28,135 nt of DNA. It comes from JAJNBK01 sp035642715. GTDB lineage: Archaea > Thermoproteota > Nitrososphaeria > Nitrososphaerales > Nitrososphaeraceae. The translations under genes were made by a program, and so were the position numbers. Where the stretch lies: NCBI GenBank assembly GCA_035642715.1, contig DASQRW010000244.1:1-28135 (forward strand). The letters are read 5' to 3'. How positions within the stretch are numbered: the stretch's first letter is position 1; every line of letters begins with the position of its first letter. A model generated the notes under the pieces. That model had not been told where the DNA came from. It ran no database searches and saw only the letters and a program-made list of their open reading frames with translations. This document shows positions 14,297 to 22,598 of this stretch, in pieces.

Positions 14297-15276
14297 ATTT
14301 GGAAAAATCCTTCGCCGAAACATCTGCACCGGCAAAAATTGTCTTGTTTGGCGAACATTTTGTTGTATACAATAAACCTGCAATCCTTGCATCTGTGACC
14401 AAGCGCATCAAAGTTGGCGTATATTTGAATAACAGTGAAACCATCAATATCAAGTCAGACCTCGGCATCCAAGGCTCATATAAAGATTCAAATTTTAAGC
14501 TAATTAAAGGAAGAAATGATTCACAGACGATTTTATATCCATTATATGCTTCTGCTAGAAGCGTACTTTCGGAAAGACATCAGATTCTAGGTTTAGACAT
14601 AGTTGTAAATTCTGAATTTCCCTACGGCATTGGTCTTGGATCCTCTGCTGCATCTTGTGTCGCGACAGTAGCCGCGGTAGATTCATTGTTTCATAAACCA
14701 GATAAGCAATATGTATGCGATAAAGCAATCAAGTCAGAACGACTAATCCATAATAGTTCCTCAGGAGCAGATTGCTATATTTCCACATTTGGAGGTCTAA
14801 TGTATTATATTAAGAATGAAGGTTTTAATAAAATCTATAGCAAAAAGGATCTATCTTTAATAATAGGGAACACAGGAATCCGGCATTCAACTGGAGTCTT
14901 AGTTGCTTCAGTGAAAAAATTCAAAGATAAAAATAGTTCATTGTTCAATAGTTTATCTCATCATGCAGAGAATATATGCAGAGATGCTTTTATTGCTATT
15001 ACAAAAGGCGATGAGAAAAAACTTGGAAAACTGATGATAGAGAACCATACATTACTACAGCATATAGGAGTATCTCATGATAAAATTGACTATCTAGTAA
15101 ACCTTTGTATTGAGAACGGTGCATTAGGAGCAAAACTTACTGGTGCTGGTGGTGGAGGAATTATGATTGCATTAGTTCCACAAGAACAAAAGTTGAAAAT
15201 AATTTCAACTATAGAAAAAAATGGATGTGAATGTATAGCCGTAGAAATTGACTTCGATGGATTGATGTTATACTAA
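14293..15276 (+). CDS. mvk: Mevalonate kinase (GHMP kinase)
   Basis: A 327-residue GHMP-family kinase. Motif 1 is APAKIVLFGEHFVVY (13-26), the ATP-binding motif 2 is PYGIGLGSSAASCVA (110-124), the catalytic Asp is in SSGADCYIS (Asp160), and the Gly-rich motif 3 is GALGAKLTGAGGGGIMIAL near the C-terminus. The GEH and GLGSSA forms are those of mevalonate kinase, which makes 5-phosphomevalonate from mevalonate and ATP. Its ATG overlaps the MEMO stop (ATGA). IPK, Fni and GGPP synthase follow, so the operon holds most of the archaeal isoprenoid route; the step from phosphomevalonate to isopentenyl phosphate is not encoded in the window. Confidence 0.94.
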   Translation: MNLEKSFAETSAPAKIVLFGEHFVVYNKPAILASVTKRIKVGVYLNNSETINIKSDLGIQGSYKDSNFKLIKGRNDSQTILYPLYASARSVLSERHQILGLDIVVNSEFPYGIGLGSSAASCVATVAAVDSLFHKPDKQYVCDKAIKSERLIHNSSSGADCYISTFGGLMYYIKNEGFNKIYSKKDLSLIIGNTGIRHSTGVLVASVKKFKDKNSSLFNSLSHHAENICRDAFIAITKGDEKKLGKLMIENHTLLQHIGVSHDKIDYLVNLCIENGALGAKLTGAGGGGIMIALVPQEQKLKIISTIEKNGCECIAVEIDFDGLMLY

Positions 15277-15278
15277 AC

Positions 15279-15287
15279 TTTAAATTT
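15279..15287 (+). promoter_or_regulatory. Possible internal TATA box before ipk
   Basis: The 35-nt mvk-ipk gap, one of the widest in this operon, contains TTTAAATTTA centred about 28 bp before the ipk ATG at 15312, the spacing expected of a leaderless archaeal transcript. The whole gap is AT-rich, so chance is a fair explanation. Confidence 0.3.
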
Positions 15288-15311
15288 ACTATAAATATAT
15301 GAAATTTTTAA

Positions 15312-16094
15312 ATGCGAAATAAACTAGCTTTAATCAAGCTAGGAGGATCAGTTGTTACCTTTAAAGAAAAGCCACTTATGGCCAATTTTGAAGCAATCAA
15401 TAATATCACGCGCGTAATTGCCACCATTAAAATTCCACTAATAGTTGTGCATGGTGGTGGTTCGTTTGGACATTATTGGTCGGTAAAATACGATATGCAT
15501 ACAAAACCATATGATTATGATGCATACGGCATATCAATAGTACATGAATCGATGATGTGTCTAAATCAAATCATAGTTAACTCCATGATAAAAGAACGAA
15601 TAAATGCATACGCAGTCATGCCTTCAAATTTTACATCTAGCCATAGACCAATTATAAGAAAAATTGACGAACTACAGGATATTGCAGAAAATGGAATAAT
15701 TCCCGTAACATTTGGAGATATTGTTCATATTAATAAAAGAAAGTACTCTATCTTATCTGGAGATGTGATAATGAGAATTCTTTCTCAGGTCTTACATCCT
15801 TCAAAAGTAATTTTCACACTCAATGTCGATGGAATATATAAGAACATTAAGACCAAGGAGACTATTAAAGAAATAAAGAATAGCAATAGATCGATTGAGT
15901 TGTCAACAATAGAATATGATGTAACAGGCGGTATGCGGAGAAAGGTTACAGAAGCATTTAAGATAGCACGCTCTGGAGTGGATGTATTGATGGTAAATGG
16001 ACTTAACCCAGAACGAATCATAAATGCTATAAATGGCTCAGCTTTTGAAGGTACCATTATTAAAGGAGTTGGGGGCAAAGAACAAAGTGCATAA
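15312..16094 (+). CDS. ipk: Isopentenyl phosphate kinase
   Basis: A 260-residue amino-acid-kinase-fold protein. It starts LALIKLGGSVVTFKEK, carries VVHGGGSFGHYW with the His (His54) that in IPK contacts the substrate phosphate, and has SILSGDVIMRIL and FTLNVDGIY later, then VTGGMRRKVTEAF. IPK phosphorylates isopentenyl phosphate to IPP and defines the archaeal alternative mevalonate route. Length matches archaeal IPK. ATG start. The fni gene overlaps its 3' end by a few codons, depending on the start chosen there. Neighbour order mvk-ipk-fni-idsA supports the assignment. Confidence 0.95.
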   Translation: MRNKLALIKLGGSVVTFKEKPLMANFEAINNITRVIATIKIPLIVVHGGGSFGHYWSVKYDMHTKPYDYDAYGISIVHESMMCLNQIIVNSMIKERINAYAVMPSNFTSSHRPIIRKIDELQDIAENGIIPVTFGDIVHINKRKYSILSGDVIMRILSQVLHPSKVIFTLNVDGIYKNIKTKETIKEIKNSNRSIELSTIEYDVTGGMRRKVTEAFKIARSGVDVLMVNGLNPERIINAINGSAFEGTIIKGVGGKEQSA

Positions 16095-17178
16095 CGTATC
16101 TGATCGACGATCTGATATAGAAATCATAAAACAACGCAAGAGAGATGGTATCGAAATACCGTTGAACAATGATGTTCAAGCTAAAACCACTTCTACTTAT
16201 TTGGAATATGTTAAGCTTATTCATAATGCTTTACCTGAACTTGACTATGATGAGATAGATATTTCAACAACTTTTCTAAAACGGAAATTTTCGGCGCCTC
16301 TCATCATAGATTCTATGACTGGCGGTGCTCCTGAGGCAGCCAGGATTAACGGAAGGCTAGGTGAACTCGCAGAAAAATATGGTTTTGCGATGGGTCTTGG
16401 TAGTCAAAGGGCTGGTCTTGAAAGTAAGGAATTGGCAGAAACGTATTCTATTGCAAGAAAAAATGCACCTAGTGCATTCCTTATTGCAAATATTGGTGGA
16501 GCTCAGCTCGCAAAAGGCCTCACTATAGACAATATAAAAAAGATTATAGATATGATACAAGCTGATGCTCTTGTAATCCATCTTAATCCATTGCAAGAAC
16601 TCATACAGCCCGAAGGAGAACCAAAATATAAAGGAGTTTTTTCGAAAATTTCAGAAATCTCTGGAGCTCTAGATGTACCTGTGATCGTAAAGGAAGTTGG
16701 TGCGGGCATCTCTAAGGAAGTAGCAGTTAAGCTGGAAGTAGCAGGCGTATCTGCAATCAATGTGGCCGGAGCTGGAGGAACAAGCTGGGCAGGAGTCGAA
16801 AAATTGCGCGCAGAGGCCTCAAATAATGATCTTAAAATCCACTTAGGCGAAATTTTTTGGGATTGGGGAATACCTACAGCTATCAGTCTTATTGAAGTAA
16901 AGAAAACAGTCAAAGTACCTATTATTGCTTCAGGTGGTTTGAGAAATGGGATGGAAATGGCAAAGTGTATTGTCCTTGGCGCTAGTATGTGTGCGATGGC
17001 TTATCCCTTTTTACTAAAAGCGGCAGAATCAAAAGAAGAGTTGTTTAATTTTGCAGATACTGTTATAGCCGAACTTAAGAGTACAATGTTCCTGATAGGT
17101 GCGATGAATCTTTCTCTGTTGAAAAGCTCAAGGTATATATTAACAGGACCTTTAGCAAATCAGGTCAGCAATCAATGA
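16087..17178 (+). CDS. fni: Isopentenyl-diphosphate delta-isomerase, type 2 (FMN-dependent)
   Basis: About 363 residues from the GTG at 16087 (MHNVSDRRSDIEII); an ATG at 16033 and a TTG at 16069 are in frame upstream but lie inside ipk. Type 2 IDI features are SDRRSDIEI near the N-terminus, PLIIDSMTGGAPEAARIN, the nucleotide-binding GLGSQRAGLE, IANIGGAQ, HLNPLQELIQPEG (catalytic Gln region), VIVKEVGAGIS, NVAGAGGTSWAGVEKLRA, and IIASGGLRNGMEMAK for the FMN phosphate. The enzyme converts IPP to DMAPP using reduced FMN. Its stop overlaps the idsA start as ATGA. Family assignment is firm; the start is uncertain by up to 18 codons. Confidence 0.94.
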   Translation: MHNVSDRRSDIEIIKQRKRDGIEIPLNNDVQAKTTSTYLEYVKLIHNALPELDYDEIDISTTFLKRKFSAPLIIDSMTGGAPEAARINGRLGELAEKYGFAMGLGSQRAGLESKELAETYSIARKNAPSAFLIANIGGAQLAKGLTIDNIKKIIDMIQADALVIHLNPLQELIQPEGEPKYKGVFSKISEISGALDVPVIVKEVGAGISKEVAVKLEVAGVSAINVAGAGGTSWAGVEKLRAEASNNDLKIHLGEIFWDWGIPTAISLIEVKKTVKVPIIASGGLRNGMEMAKCIVLGASMCAMAYPFLLKAAESKEELFNFADTVIAELKSTMFLIGAMNLSLLKSSRYILTGPLANQVSNQ

Positions 17179-18179
17179 AAGCAAGTAGTATTAGAGATGA
17201 GCTTGAATCTAATGCTAGCATGATAACTGATTTTATTCGCTCATATTTGCAGGGGGAACCCAAGGAGCTCTATCAGGCATCAGCACATTATATTCTAAGT
17301 GGAGGTAAACGACTACGGCCTTTCATGACGATCAAATCGTGTGAAATGTTGGGTGGAAATTCAAAAAGGGCGATACCTGCAGCTGCAGCAGTAGAAATGA
17401 TTCATAACTTCTCTTTGGTACATGACGATATAATGGATAATGACGAGATGCGTCATAATATTCCGACCGTCCATAATTATTATGGCACACCTCTTGCCAT
17501 ATTGTCTGGAGATATTCTCTTTTCTAAAGCATTCAAATTATTAGTAGCAGAGGGAAGGAAAGTAGGGCATTCGGGGAATGCAATTTCTGAAATGGTGGCA
17601 AGACTTTCAAATGCATGTATTTATGTGTGTGAAGGCCAGGCTGCAGACGTTGGCATGACATCAAATCGGCGATTCTCTAGTGAATCACATTATATTGACA
17701 TGATAGGCAAAAAAACAGCCGCGCTGTTTGAAGTCTCTTGTGCGTTAGGTGCATTATCAGTAGCAGATTCAGACAATAAAGACGTGGAAAACCTATCATC
17801 ATTTGGAAGAAATATAGGAATCGCATTCCAACTGATCGATGATTTAATAGGAATAATAGGAGATCCAAAACTCACGGGCAAGTCGGTAGGAAACGACATT
17901 AGGGAGGGCAAAAAGACATATCCTATTCTTCTAGCTCTTAGAAACGCGAAAGATAATGAGAGAAGTAAAATCTTCAAAGTTTTCGGAAAGAATTCCTCGA
18001 CTGCCGATATCAAAGTAGCAATCAGGACCATTTCAAATATAGGTATAGAAAGAGAGGTAAGAAAAGCCGCAAAATTACATATAGAGAGAGCAATCAAATC
18101 AATTGAACGATATAGTTATTCATATGCAAAGGAGATACTTGTATCGTCGGCTAATTTTATAGTAGAAAGGAGCCTGTAA
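17175..18179 (+). CDS. idsA: Geranylgeranyl diphosphate synthase (polyprenyl synthetase family)
   Basis: A 334-residue trans-isoprenyl diphosphate synthase. The region GGKRLRPF (43-50) precedes the first Asp-rich motif DDIMD (84-88); the second motif is DDLIG within AFQLIDDLIGIIGDPKLTGKSVGNDIREGKKTYP, where the last Asp of DDxxD is Gly, a variant common in this superfamily. Phe79, the fifth residue before the first motif, matches the aromatic position that limits archaeal type I GGPP synthases to C20, so GGPP for ether lipids is the likely product. ATG overlaps the fni stop (ATGA). A longer quinone side chain would probably need another synthase or a different partner. Confidence 0.92.
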   Translation: MKASSIRDELESNASMITDFIRSYLQGEPKELYQASAHYILSGGKRLRPFMTIKSCEMLGGNSKRAIPAAAAVEMIHNFSLVHDDIMDNDEMRHNIPTVHNYYGTPLAILSGDILFSKAFKLLVAEGRKVGHSGNAISEMVARLSNACIYVCEGQAADVGMTSNRRFSSESHYIDMIGKKTAALFEVSCALGALSVADSDNKDVENLSSFGRNIGIAFQLIDDLIGIIGDPKLTGKSVGNDIREGKKTYPILLALRNAKDNERSKIFKVFGKNSSTADIKVAIRTISNIGIEREVRKAAKLHIERAIKSIERYSYSYAKEILVSSANFIVERSL

Positions 18180-18185
18180 CAACAA

Positions 18186-19925
18186 GTGCCCTTTGATGAA
18201 GAAACAGAAAAGATTATCAGAGTCATAATATTAAAAAACGCTGTCGAGCACGATGGCAAAGCAATGGCTGATACTGTTATCGCAAAGGTTGCCGCATCCA
18301 GACCTAACCTTCGAAGTAATTTGAAGAATGTCATTCCTGAAATTAAAACCTTAGTACAAAAGATCAATTCATTGTCATTGGCAGACCAAAAAGCGTTTCT
18401 TGAAGAAATCTCGCCTGAGGAATCAAAGAAAAAAAAGAAAGTATACGAAGCAGGACAGATACAGTTTCCACCATTGGAGGGTGCAAAAATGGGAAATGTG
18501 GTTACAAGATTTCCCCCTGAACCCAATGGCTACCCTCATCTAGGACATGCCAAGGCAGCAATTATAGATGAAGAATATGCACGTATGTATAATGGCAAGC
18601 TAATTTTACGTTTTGATGATACTAATCCAGTAAATGAAAAATTAGAATATTACGAGGCAATAAAGGAGGGATTAGAGTGGCTTGGAGTAAAGCCTGATAT
18701 CACAAAAAATACTTCTGATGATATTCAGCTATTGCATGAATACGGTAAAAAATTGATAATGGCTAATGGAGCTTATGTATGCACCTGCCCCCAAAAAATG
18801 ATACATGATCTCAGAGCAAATGGAATTCCTTGCGAGTGTAGACAAGATCAAGAAGTTGCTATAGAAAGACTTGGGAAAGTTTTTGATGGATCTTTTAACC
18901 AAAACGAAGCAATTATCAGATACAAAGGAGATATGGATGACCAAAATACTGCCATGAGGGATCCGACACTTTTTAGAATTTTAGAAATCAATCATCCGAA
19001 ATTAGGGAATAAGATTCGAGTTTGGCCTACTTACGATTTTGCTGCACCTGTTGAAGATAGTCTTGATGGCGTAACTCATGCACTGCGCACAAAAGAGTAC
19101 GAACTGCGCAATGCATTGTATTTTGCGATACTTGATAGACTAAAACTTAGGAAACCTGTTATGATAGAATTTTCAAGACTAGACTTTGATGGAATCCCTG
19201 TTTCTAAAAGGAAAATAAAACCGTTGATAGAAAAAGGCATTATAAAAGGTTGGGATGATCCTCGCCTTCCGACTTTAATTGCAATGAGAAGAAGGGGCTT
19301 TTTACCTGAAGCAATAAGGCTATTTGTTCTGTCTTTAGGTATAACACGTGCTGAAACAAAAGCACCCTTTGAGGCTCTTGAAGCATCTAACAGAAAAGTT
19401 ATTGATCCGCGATGTATGAGGTTATTTTTTGTAAATGATCCTGTGGAATTACATATTCAGAATATTAGTTCATCAAATGAAATAATATTGAAAAATCATC
19501 CTAACAGGGACCTTGGCTTCCGAATGGTCAAGGTTTCAAATTCCTTTTATATCTCTGGCGACGACGCAATCAAACTTAATGTCGGCGATGAAATTAGACT
19601 TATGGAATTATATAATATTAAGATAGTGGAGATCAAATCAAACGATAATAAAAAATTATTGATTGCGACTTATGTAGGAGATGACTTAAAACATGGCGTT
19701 TCTAAAATTCAATGGGTTGCAAAGAATGATATAGTTCCTTTCAAGGTTATAATTGCTAGAGAGCTGTATATAGATGAAGCATATAACATAAATAGTCTCA
19801 AGATCTCTGAGGGATTTGCCGAGACATTTGTGTCATCATTACAATACGGAACTATAATTCAATTCGTAAGATTTGGTTTCTGCAAACTGGAGGAAAATAA
19901 TACGGCCATATTCACTCATAGGTAG
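18186..19925 (+). CDS. gltX: Glutamyl-tRNA synthetase, archaeal type
   Basis: A 579-residue class I aminoacyl-tRNA synthetase. An N-terminal ~100-residue archaeal domain (Lys-rich near 80-86) precedes the catalytic core with RFPPEPNGYPHLGHAKAA (the HIGH motif as HLGH, 118-121), LRFDDTNP, a zinc-knuckle-like CTCPQ...CECR, WPTYDFAAPVEDSLDGVTHALR and the KMSKS equivalent VSKRK. The C-terminal half is the beta-barrel anticodon-binding domain of the GlnRS/archaeal GluRS class. Archaeal GluRS is generally non-discriminating, charging tRNA-Glu and tRNA-Gln, with GatDE correcting the latter. The GTG start at 18186 is 6 nt after idsA and preceded by AAAGGAG. Confidence 0.95.
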   Translation: MPFDEETEKIIRVIILKNAVEHDGKAMADTVIAKVAASRPNLRSNLKNVIPEIKTLVQKINSLSLADQKAFLEEISPEESKKKKKVYEAGQIQFPPLEGAKMGNVVTRFPPEPNGYPHLGHAKAAIIDEEYARMYNGKLILRFDDTNPVNEKLEYYEAIKEGLEWLGVKPDITKNTSDDIQLLHEYGKKLIMANGAYVCTCPQKMIHDLRANGIPCECRQDQEVAIERLGKVFDGSFNQNEAIIRYKGDMDDQNTAMRDPTLFRILEINHPKLGNKIRVWPTYDFAAPVEDSLDGVTHALRTKEYELRNALYFAILDRLKLRKPVMIEFSRLDFDGIPVSKRKIKPLIEKGIIKGWDDPRLPTLIAMRRRGFLPEAIRLFVLSLGITRAETKAPFEALEASNRKVIDPRCMRLFFVNDPVELHIQNISSSNEIILKNHPNRDLGFRMVKVSNSFYISGDDAIKLNVGDEIRLMELYNIKIVEIKSNDNKKLLIATYVGDDLKHGVSKIQWVAKNDIVPFKVIIARELYIDEAYNINSLKISEGFAETFVSSLQYGTIIQFVRFGFCKLEENNTAIFTHR

Positions 19926-19935
19926 ATAAAAAATA

Positions 19936-20805
19936 ATGAAGATCGCACGAATAAAGAATGAGATTATAGGTGAGACGTATGCCATTGTTTCTGAGGACGA
20001 AAAGAGACTAATCACAAAATCGGAGATCCAAGAACAAACAGGCATTCCTATTCCTCCTCGCATCAAGGAATTTATGTTTGAAGGTTGGTTAAACGAAGTA
20101 AAAGAACATCATGGAAAATTGGAATATATTCACAGAATTGAAGATGTTGGACTGTTAGCTCCTCTACCTAATCCATCCAAGATAATTTGTCTAGCCTTTA
20201 ACTATTATGATCATGCTAAAGACGCAGGATTAACACCTTCTGATGAACCCGTAATATTTATGAAACCAAGAACTACATTAAATCCTCCCTTTAGCGACAT
20301 TATTTGCCCTTCGTTTGTTAAGCGTTTAGATTACGAAGCAGAAATTGCTGCAATAATAGGAAAGGATATTAAAAAGGTATCGGTAGAGCATGCGCTTGAT
20401 TCTATTTTCGGATATATGATTTTACACGATGTGTCTGCAAGAGATATCCAGTTCAAAGACAAACAATTCACGCGAGGAAAGAGTATTGATACTTTTGCAC
20501 CTTGTGGTCCTTGGATAACAACTAAAGATGAAATAGAGGATCCACAGAACTTAAAGATCATCACCAAGGTTAATGGAGAAATACGACAGAATTCATCGAG
20601 TATAAATATGGTGATACCTATAAAGAAGATAATTTCGAGTTTGAGTACGCTTATGACAATAGAAGCTGGGGACATAATATCAACGGGAACACCAGCAGGC
20701 GTAGCAATGTCTATGAAGGAGCCAAAGTATCTAAAAGATGATGACATTGTTGAAATTTCTATAGAAAGGCTCGGTAGGATTAGAAATCGCATTGTATTTC
20801 AATAA
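19936..20805 (+). CDS. Fumarylacetoacetate hydrolase (FAH) family protein
   Basis: A 289-residue FAH-superfamily protein. An ~80-residue N-terminal domain precedes the catalytic fold: KIICLAFNYYDHAKDAG, VIFMKPRTTLNPP, the metal-binding Glu pair in LDYEAEIAAIIGKDI, FGYMILHDVSARDIQ, FTRGKSIDTFAPCGPWI and GDIISTGTPAGVA. Members hydrolyse or decarboxylate 2-oxo acids or act as acylpyruvases; similar motifs are seen in 2-hydroxyhepta-2,4-diene-1,7-dioate isomerase-type enzymes and oxaloacetate decarboxylases, so the substrate cannot be fixed. It is the last gene of the plus-strand operon, 10 nt after gltX. ATG start. Confidence 0.88.
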   Translation: MKIARIKNEIIGETYAIVSEDEKRLITKSEIQEQTGIPIPPRIKEFMFEGWLNEVKEHHGKLEYIHRIEDVGLLAPLPNPSKIICLAFNYYDHAKDAGLTPSDEPVIFMKPRTTLNPPFSDIICPSFVKRLDYEAEIAAIIGKDIKKVSVEHALDSIFGYMILHDVSARDIQFKDKQFTRGKSIDTFAPCGPWITTKDEIEDPQNLKIITKVNGEIRQNSSSINMVIPIKKIISSLSTLMTIEAGDIISTGTPAGVAMSMKEPKYLKDDDIVEISIERLGRIRNRIVFQ

Positions 20806-20939
20806 TGTGGAAAATTAAGACGCAGAGAATAGAAGTCAATGAAGATCTATCTTCTCTTGAATGTGCGAATAGTATAGTGATGCTAACTTTTGCCAAGATA
20901 AATAATAAAAATGGATATCTTCTTCATGTCTATTTAATA

Positions 20940-21242
20940 CTACTTTTGGCTATCTTTCATATCCTTCATTTTACTTAATCTAATCACTTCCTTTTCTAAT
21001 AATCTTGCATAATATACATAACATTCAACTAATTTACCTCTAATATTTGCGATTTGCATGGAAGTATTTAGAGCTTCTAGACATGATTCCAGTGACCTTT
21101 GTTCTGCGAAATTGTTCATTGCTTTATTAAAACTGTCTACTATTTGCCTCTGTTCTGCACTTTGTTCGTTTATGGTTTGTATAAGTTGATCTATTTCATT
21201 AGAATTGCGAGAAAAATCTTTTGTATTGAACCATCTTGTCAT
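20940..21242 (-). CDS. Small hydrophilic helical protein, unknown function
   Basis: 100 residues from ATG 21242. No family is recognised. The composition is Gln/Asn/Glu/Ser-rich with evenly spaced hydrophobic residues (EIDQLIQTINEQ, IVDSFNKAMNNF, YARLLEKEVIRL), suggesting two or three amphipathic helices or a coiled coil; two cysteines lie mid-protein, and there is no signal peptide or membrane segment. It is transcribed convergently to the FAH gene and divergently from the ferredoxin-NADP reductase-like gene, sharing a 90-bp promoter region with the latter. It is a lone gene, not part of an operon. Confidence that it is coding rests on length and protein-like composition in AT-rich DNA. Confidence 0.6.
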   Translation of the reverse strand: MTRWFNTKDFSRNSNEIDQLIQTINEQSAEQRQIVDSFNKAMNNFAEQRSLESCLEALNTSMQIANIRGKLVECYVYYARLLEKEVIRLSKMKDMKDSQK

Positions 21243-21296
21243 TATTTAATAAAGCATTTACTTTCCAAATAAGATTACGTATCTACACAATAACAA

Positions 21297-21327
21297 TATA
21301 TTTATTTAGCATAAATTGAATTTGAGG
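21297..21327 (+). promoter_or_regulatory. Promoter and ribosome-binding sequence for the FNR-like gene
   Basis: TATATTTA (21297-21304) is a TATA-box candidate; start about 25 bp further on would give a leader of some 10 nt containing GAGG (21324-21327), which sits 5 nt before the ATG at 21333. The opposite-strand gene starts at 21242, so this 90-bp region is a divergent promoter. Confidence 0.4.
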
Positions 21328-21332
21328 ATTAT

Positions 21333-22175
21333 ATGGTAGTTGACAATAAAGGAGTGTTAACTTATGTCCGTGTACTCAAGGAAGACCTTTGTATCATTCG
21401 TGTAACACCTTCTGACGGTCCTGTTCCAGATTTCAAAGCTGGCCAATTTGTTACTTTGGGAACTTATCTACCAGCTGAAGGGAAGATAATACGACGGGCA
21501 TATTCTATTGCTTCTCCACCGGAACAAAAAAAACATATTGAATTGCTTATTAGATGGGTACGAAAACCTGTTCCAGGTCGACTCACCACTGACTTGTTCA
21601 ATAAAAAAGAAGGCGACGAAATCTTTTGGGTCAAACCCGTTGGAATTTTTACTATTAATGAAAAGATGCATGATGGATCGCCTGATAACAGAAGAATGGT
21701 TCTAATAGGAGGCGGTACAGGTTTGGCACCTTTTATAGCATATTCATTACATCTAAAATCAATTGGAAGTAAGCGTGAGACAATTGTCTTGCACGGAGCT
21801 AGTTATGTCGATGAACTAAGTTATCGGGAATTATTAACAGATTTGGAAGAAGAGAGCTTAGATAAAGGAAAGGATAAGTGGAATTTCCGGTATAGAGCAA
21901 GCATCAGCAGGCCCCAAGAATGGTTCAATAGAACATGGAGTGGTCAGAAAGGAAGAGTAGAATCATTCTTAAGACCTAAGGCTGGCACAGACAGATCACC
22001 CCTGGAAGAACTAGTCGGCGAAAAGATAACACCAGAAAATACCTCATTTTATGTGTGCGGATGGCAGGGTACCGTAGATGGTGCACTTGATTACTTGGTT
22101 CCAAAGGGTTTTGTTACTGAACGAAATAAGAGAAAAGATGGAAGCTATGACGTAAAGTTCGAATCATATGGATAA
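21333..22175 (+). CDS. Ferredoxin/flavodoxin-NADP(+) reductase family protein
   Basis: A 280-residue FNR-superfamily flavoprotein. The FAD-binding RAYSIASPP motif (RxYS), the following LLIRWVRKPVPGRLTTDLF, the NADP-binding VLIGGGTGLAPFIAY and the C-terminal FYVCGWQGTVDGALDYL are all present, in the order of bacterial-type FNR (Fpr). No ferredoxin or haem domain is fused. The role would be electron exchange between NADP(H) and ferredoxin, relevant because archaeal complex I without NuoEFG may deal in ferredoxin. ATG with GAGG 5 nt upstream. The gene is alone on its strand; the next gene starts 60 bp later with its own TATA-like box. Confidence 0.9.
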   Translation: MVVDNKGVLTYVRVLKEDLCIIRVTPSDGPVPDFKAGQFVTLGTYLPAEGKIIRRAYSIASPPEQKKHIELLIRWVRKPVPGRLTTDLFNKKEGDEIFWVKPVGIFTINEKMHDGSPDNRRMVLIGGGTGLAPFIAYSLHLKSIGSKRETIVLHGASYVDELSYRELLTDLEEESLDKGKDKWNFRYRASISRPQEWFNRTWSGQKGRVESFLRPKAGTDRSPLEELVGEKITPENTSFYVCGWQGTVDGALDYLVPKGFVTERNKRKDGSYDVKFESYG

Positions 22176-22194
22176 ATTACACGTTCTTTTTTCA

Positions 22195-22202
22195 TTTTTA
22201 AA
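22195..22202 (+). promoter_or_regulatory. Candidate TATA box for the gene at 22236
   Basis: TTTTTAAA lies 34-41 bp before the ATG and would start a transcript with a leader of about 10-13 nt. A second box, TTATATC near 22206-22212, would instead give a leaderless transcript. Only one is likely to be used. Confidence 0.35.
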
Positions 22203-22235
22203 GCCTTATATCATGGAAACGTCGACAACTAATGT

Positions 22236-22571
22236 ATGAAATTTGAATTTGAAGAGTTCTCAACAGTAGAAGATGTTTTTCTTTACCTAGTGTCAGTTGC
22301 ACCATATATGAAACAGGTTCTACCTGTCAGCTCCTATAAGGGCTATGTGTTTTCCATTGTCCCTTTGACGCCACTTTCGGGAGATGTACTCATGATGATT
22401 TATACAAAAGGTAAGGTAGAGCCAGGAATGATAGAATTTGACATTTCGACTAAGAAATATAAAATAGTCTCAGCAGTAGAACGAGCGGATAAAAATTACT
22501 TTATCATTTTGACACCTAAAAATGCAACTATTGCAGACACTGCAATCCAGTATTTAGAATCAAAAGAATAA
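22236..22571 (+). CDS. Small conserved-looking protein, unknown function
   Basis: 111 residues from ATG 22236. No named family is recognised. The sequence is alternating hydrophobic and polar with probable beta strands (YKGYVFSIVPLTP, GDVLMMIYTKGK, KNYFIILTPKNA) and N- and C-terminal helices (VEDVFLYLVSVAPYMKQVL; ADTAIQYLESKE), so a small alpha/beta cytosolic domain is likely. There is no Cys pair, signal peptide or membrane segment. It lies 60 bp after the FNR-like gene in the same direction and converges with the radical SAM gene, whose stop is 27 bp away. Codon use and composition resemble its neighbours. Confidence 0.7.
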   Translation: MKFEFEEFSTVEDVFLYLVSVAPYMKQVLPVSSYKGYVFSIVPLTPLSGDVLMMIYTKGKVEPGMIEFDISTKKYKIVSAVERADKNYFIILTPKNATIADTAIQYLESKE

Positions 22572-22598
22572 ATGTAATAATTGATAAAAATTACAGTT

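Noticed and set aside
20805..20978. 57-codon plus-strand frame starting in the FAH stop (TAATG) with a hydrophobic C-terminus
   Set aside because: It runs antisense into the 3' end of the gene at 20940-21242, has no recognisable family and no ribosome-binding sequence; chance in AT-rich DNA is likelier.
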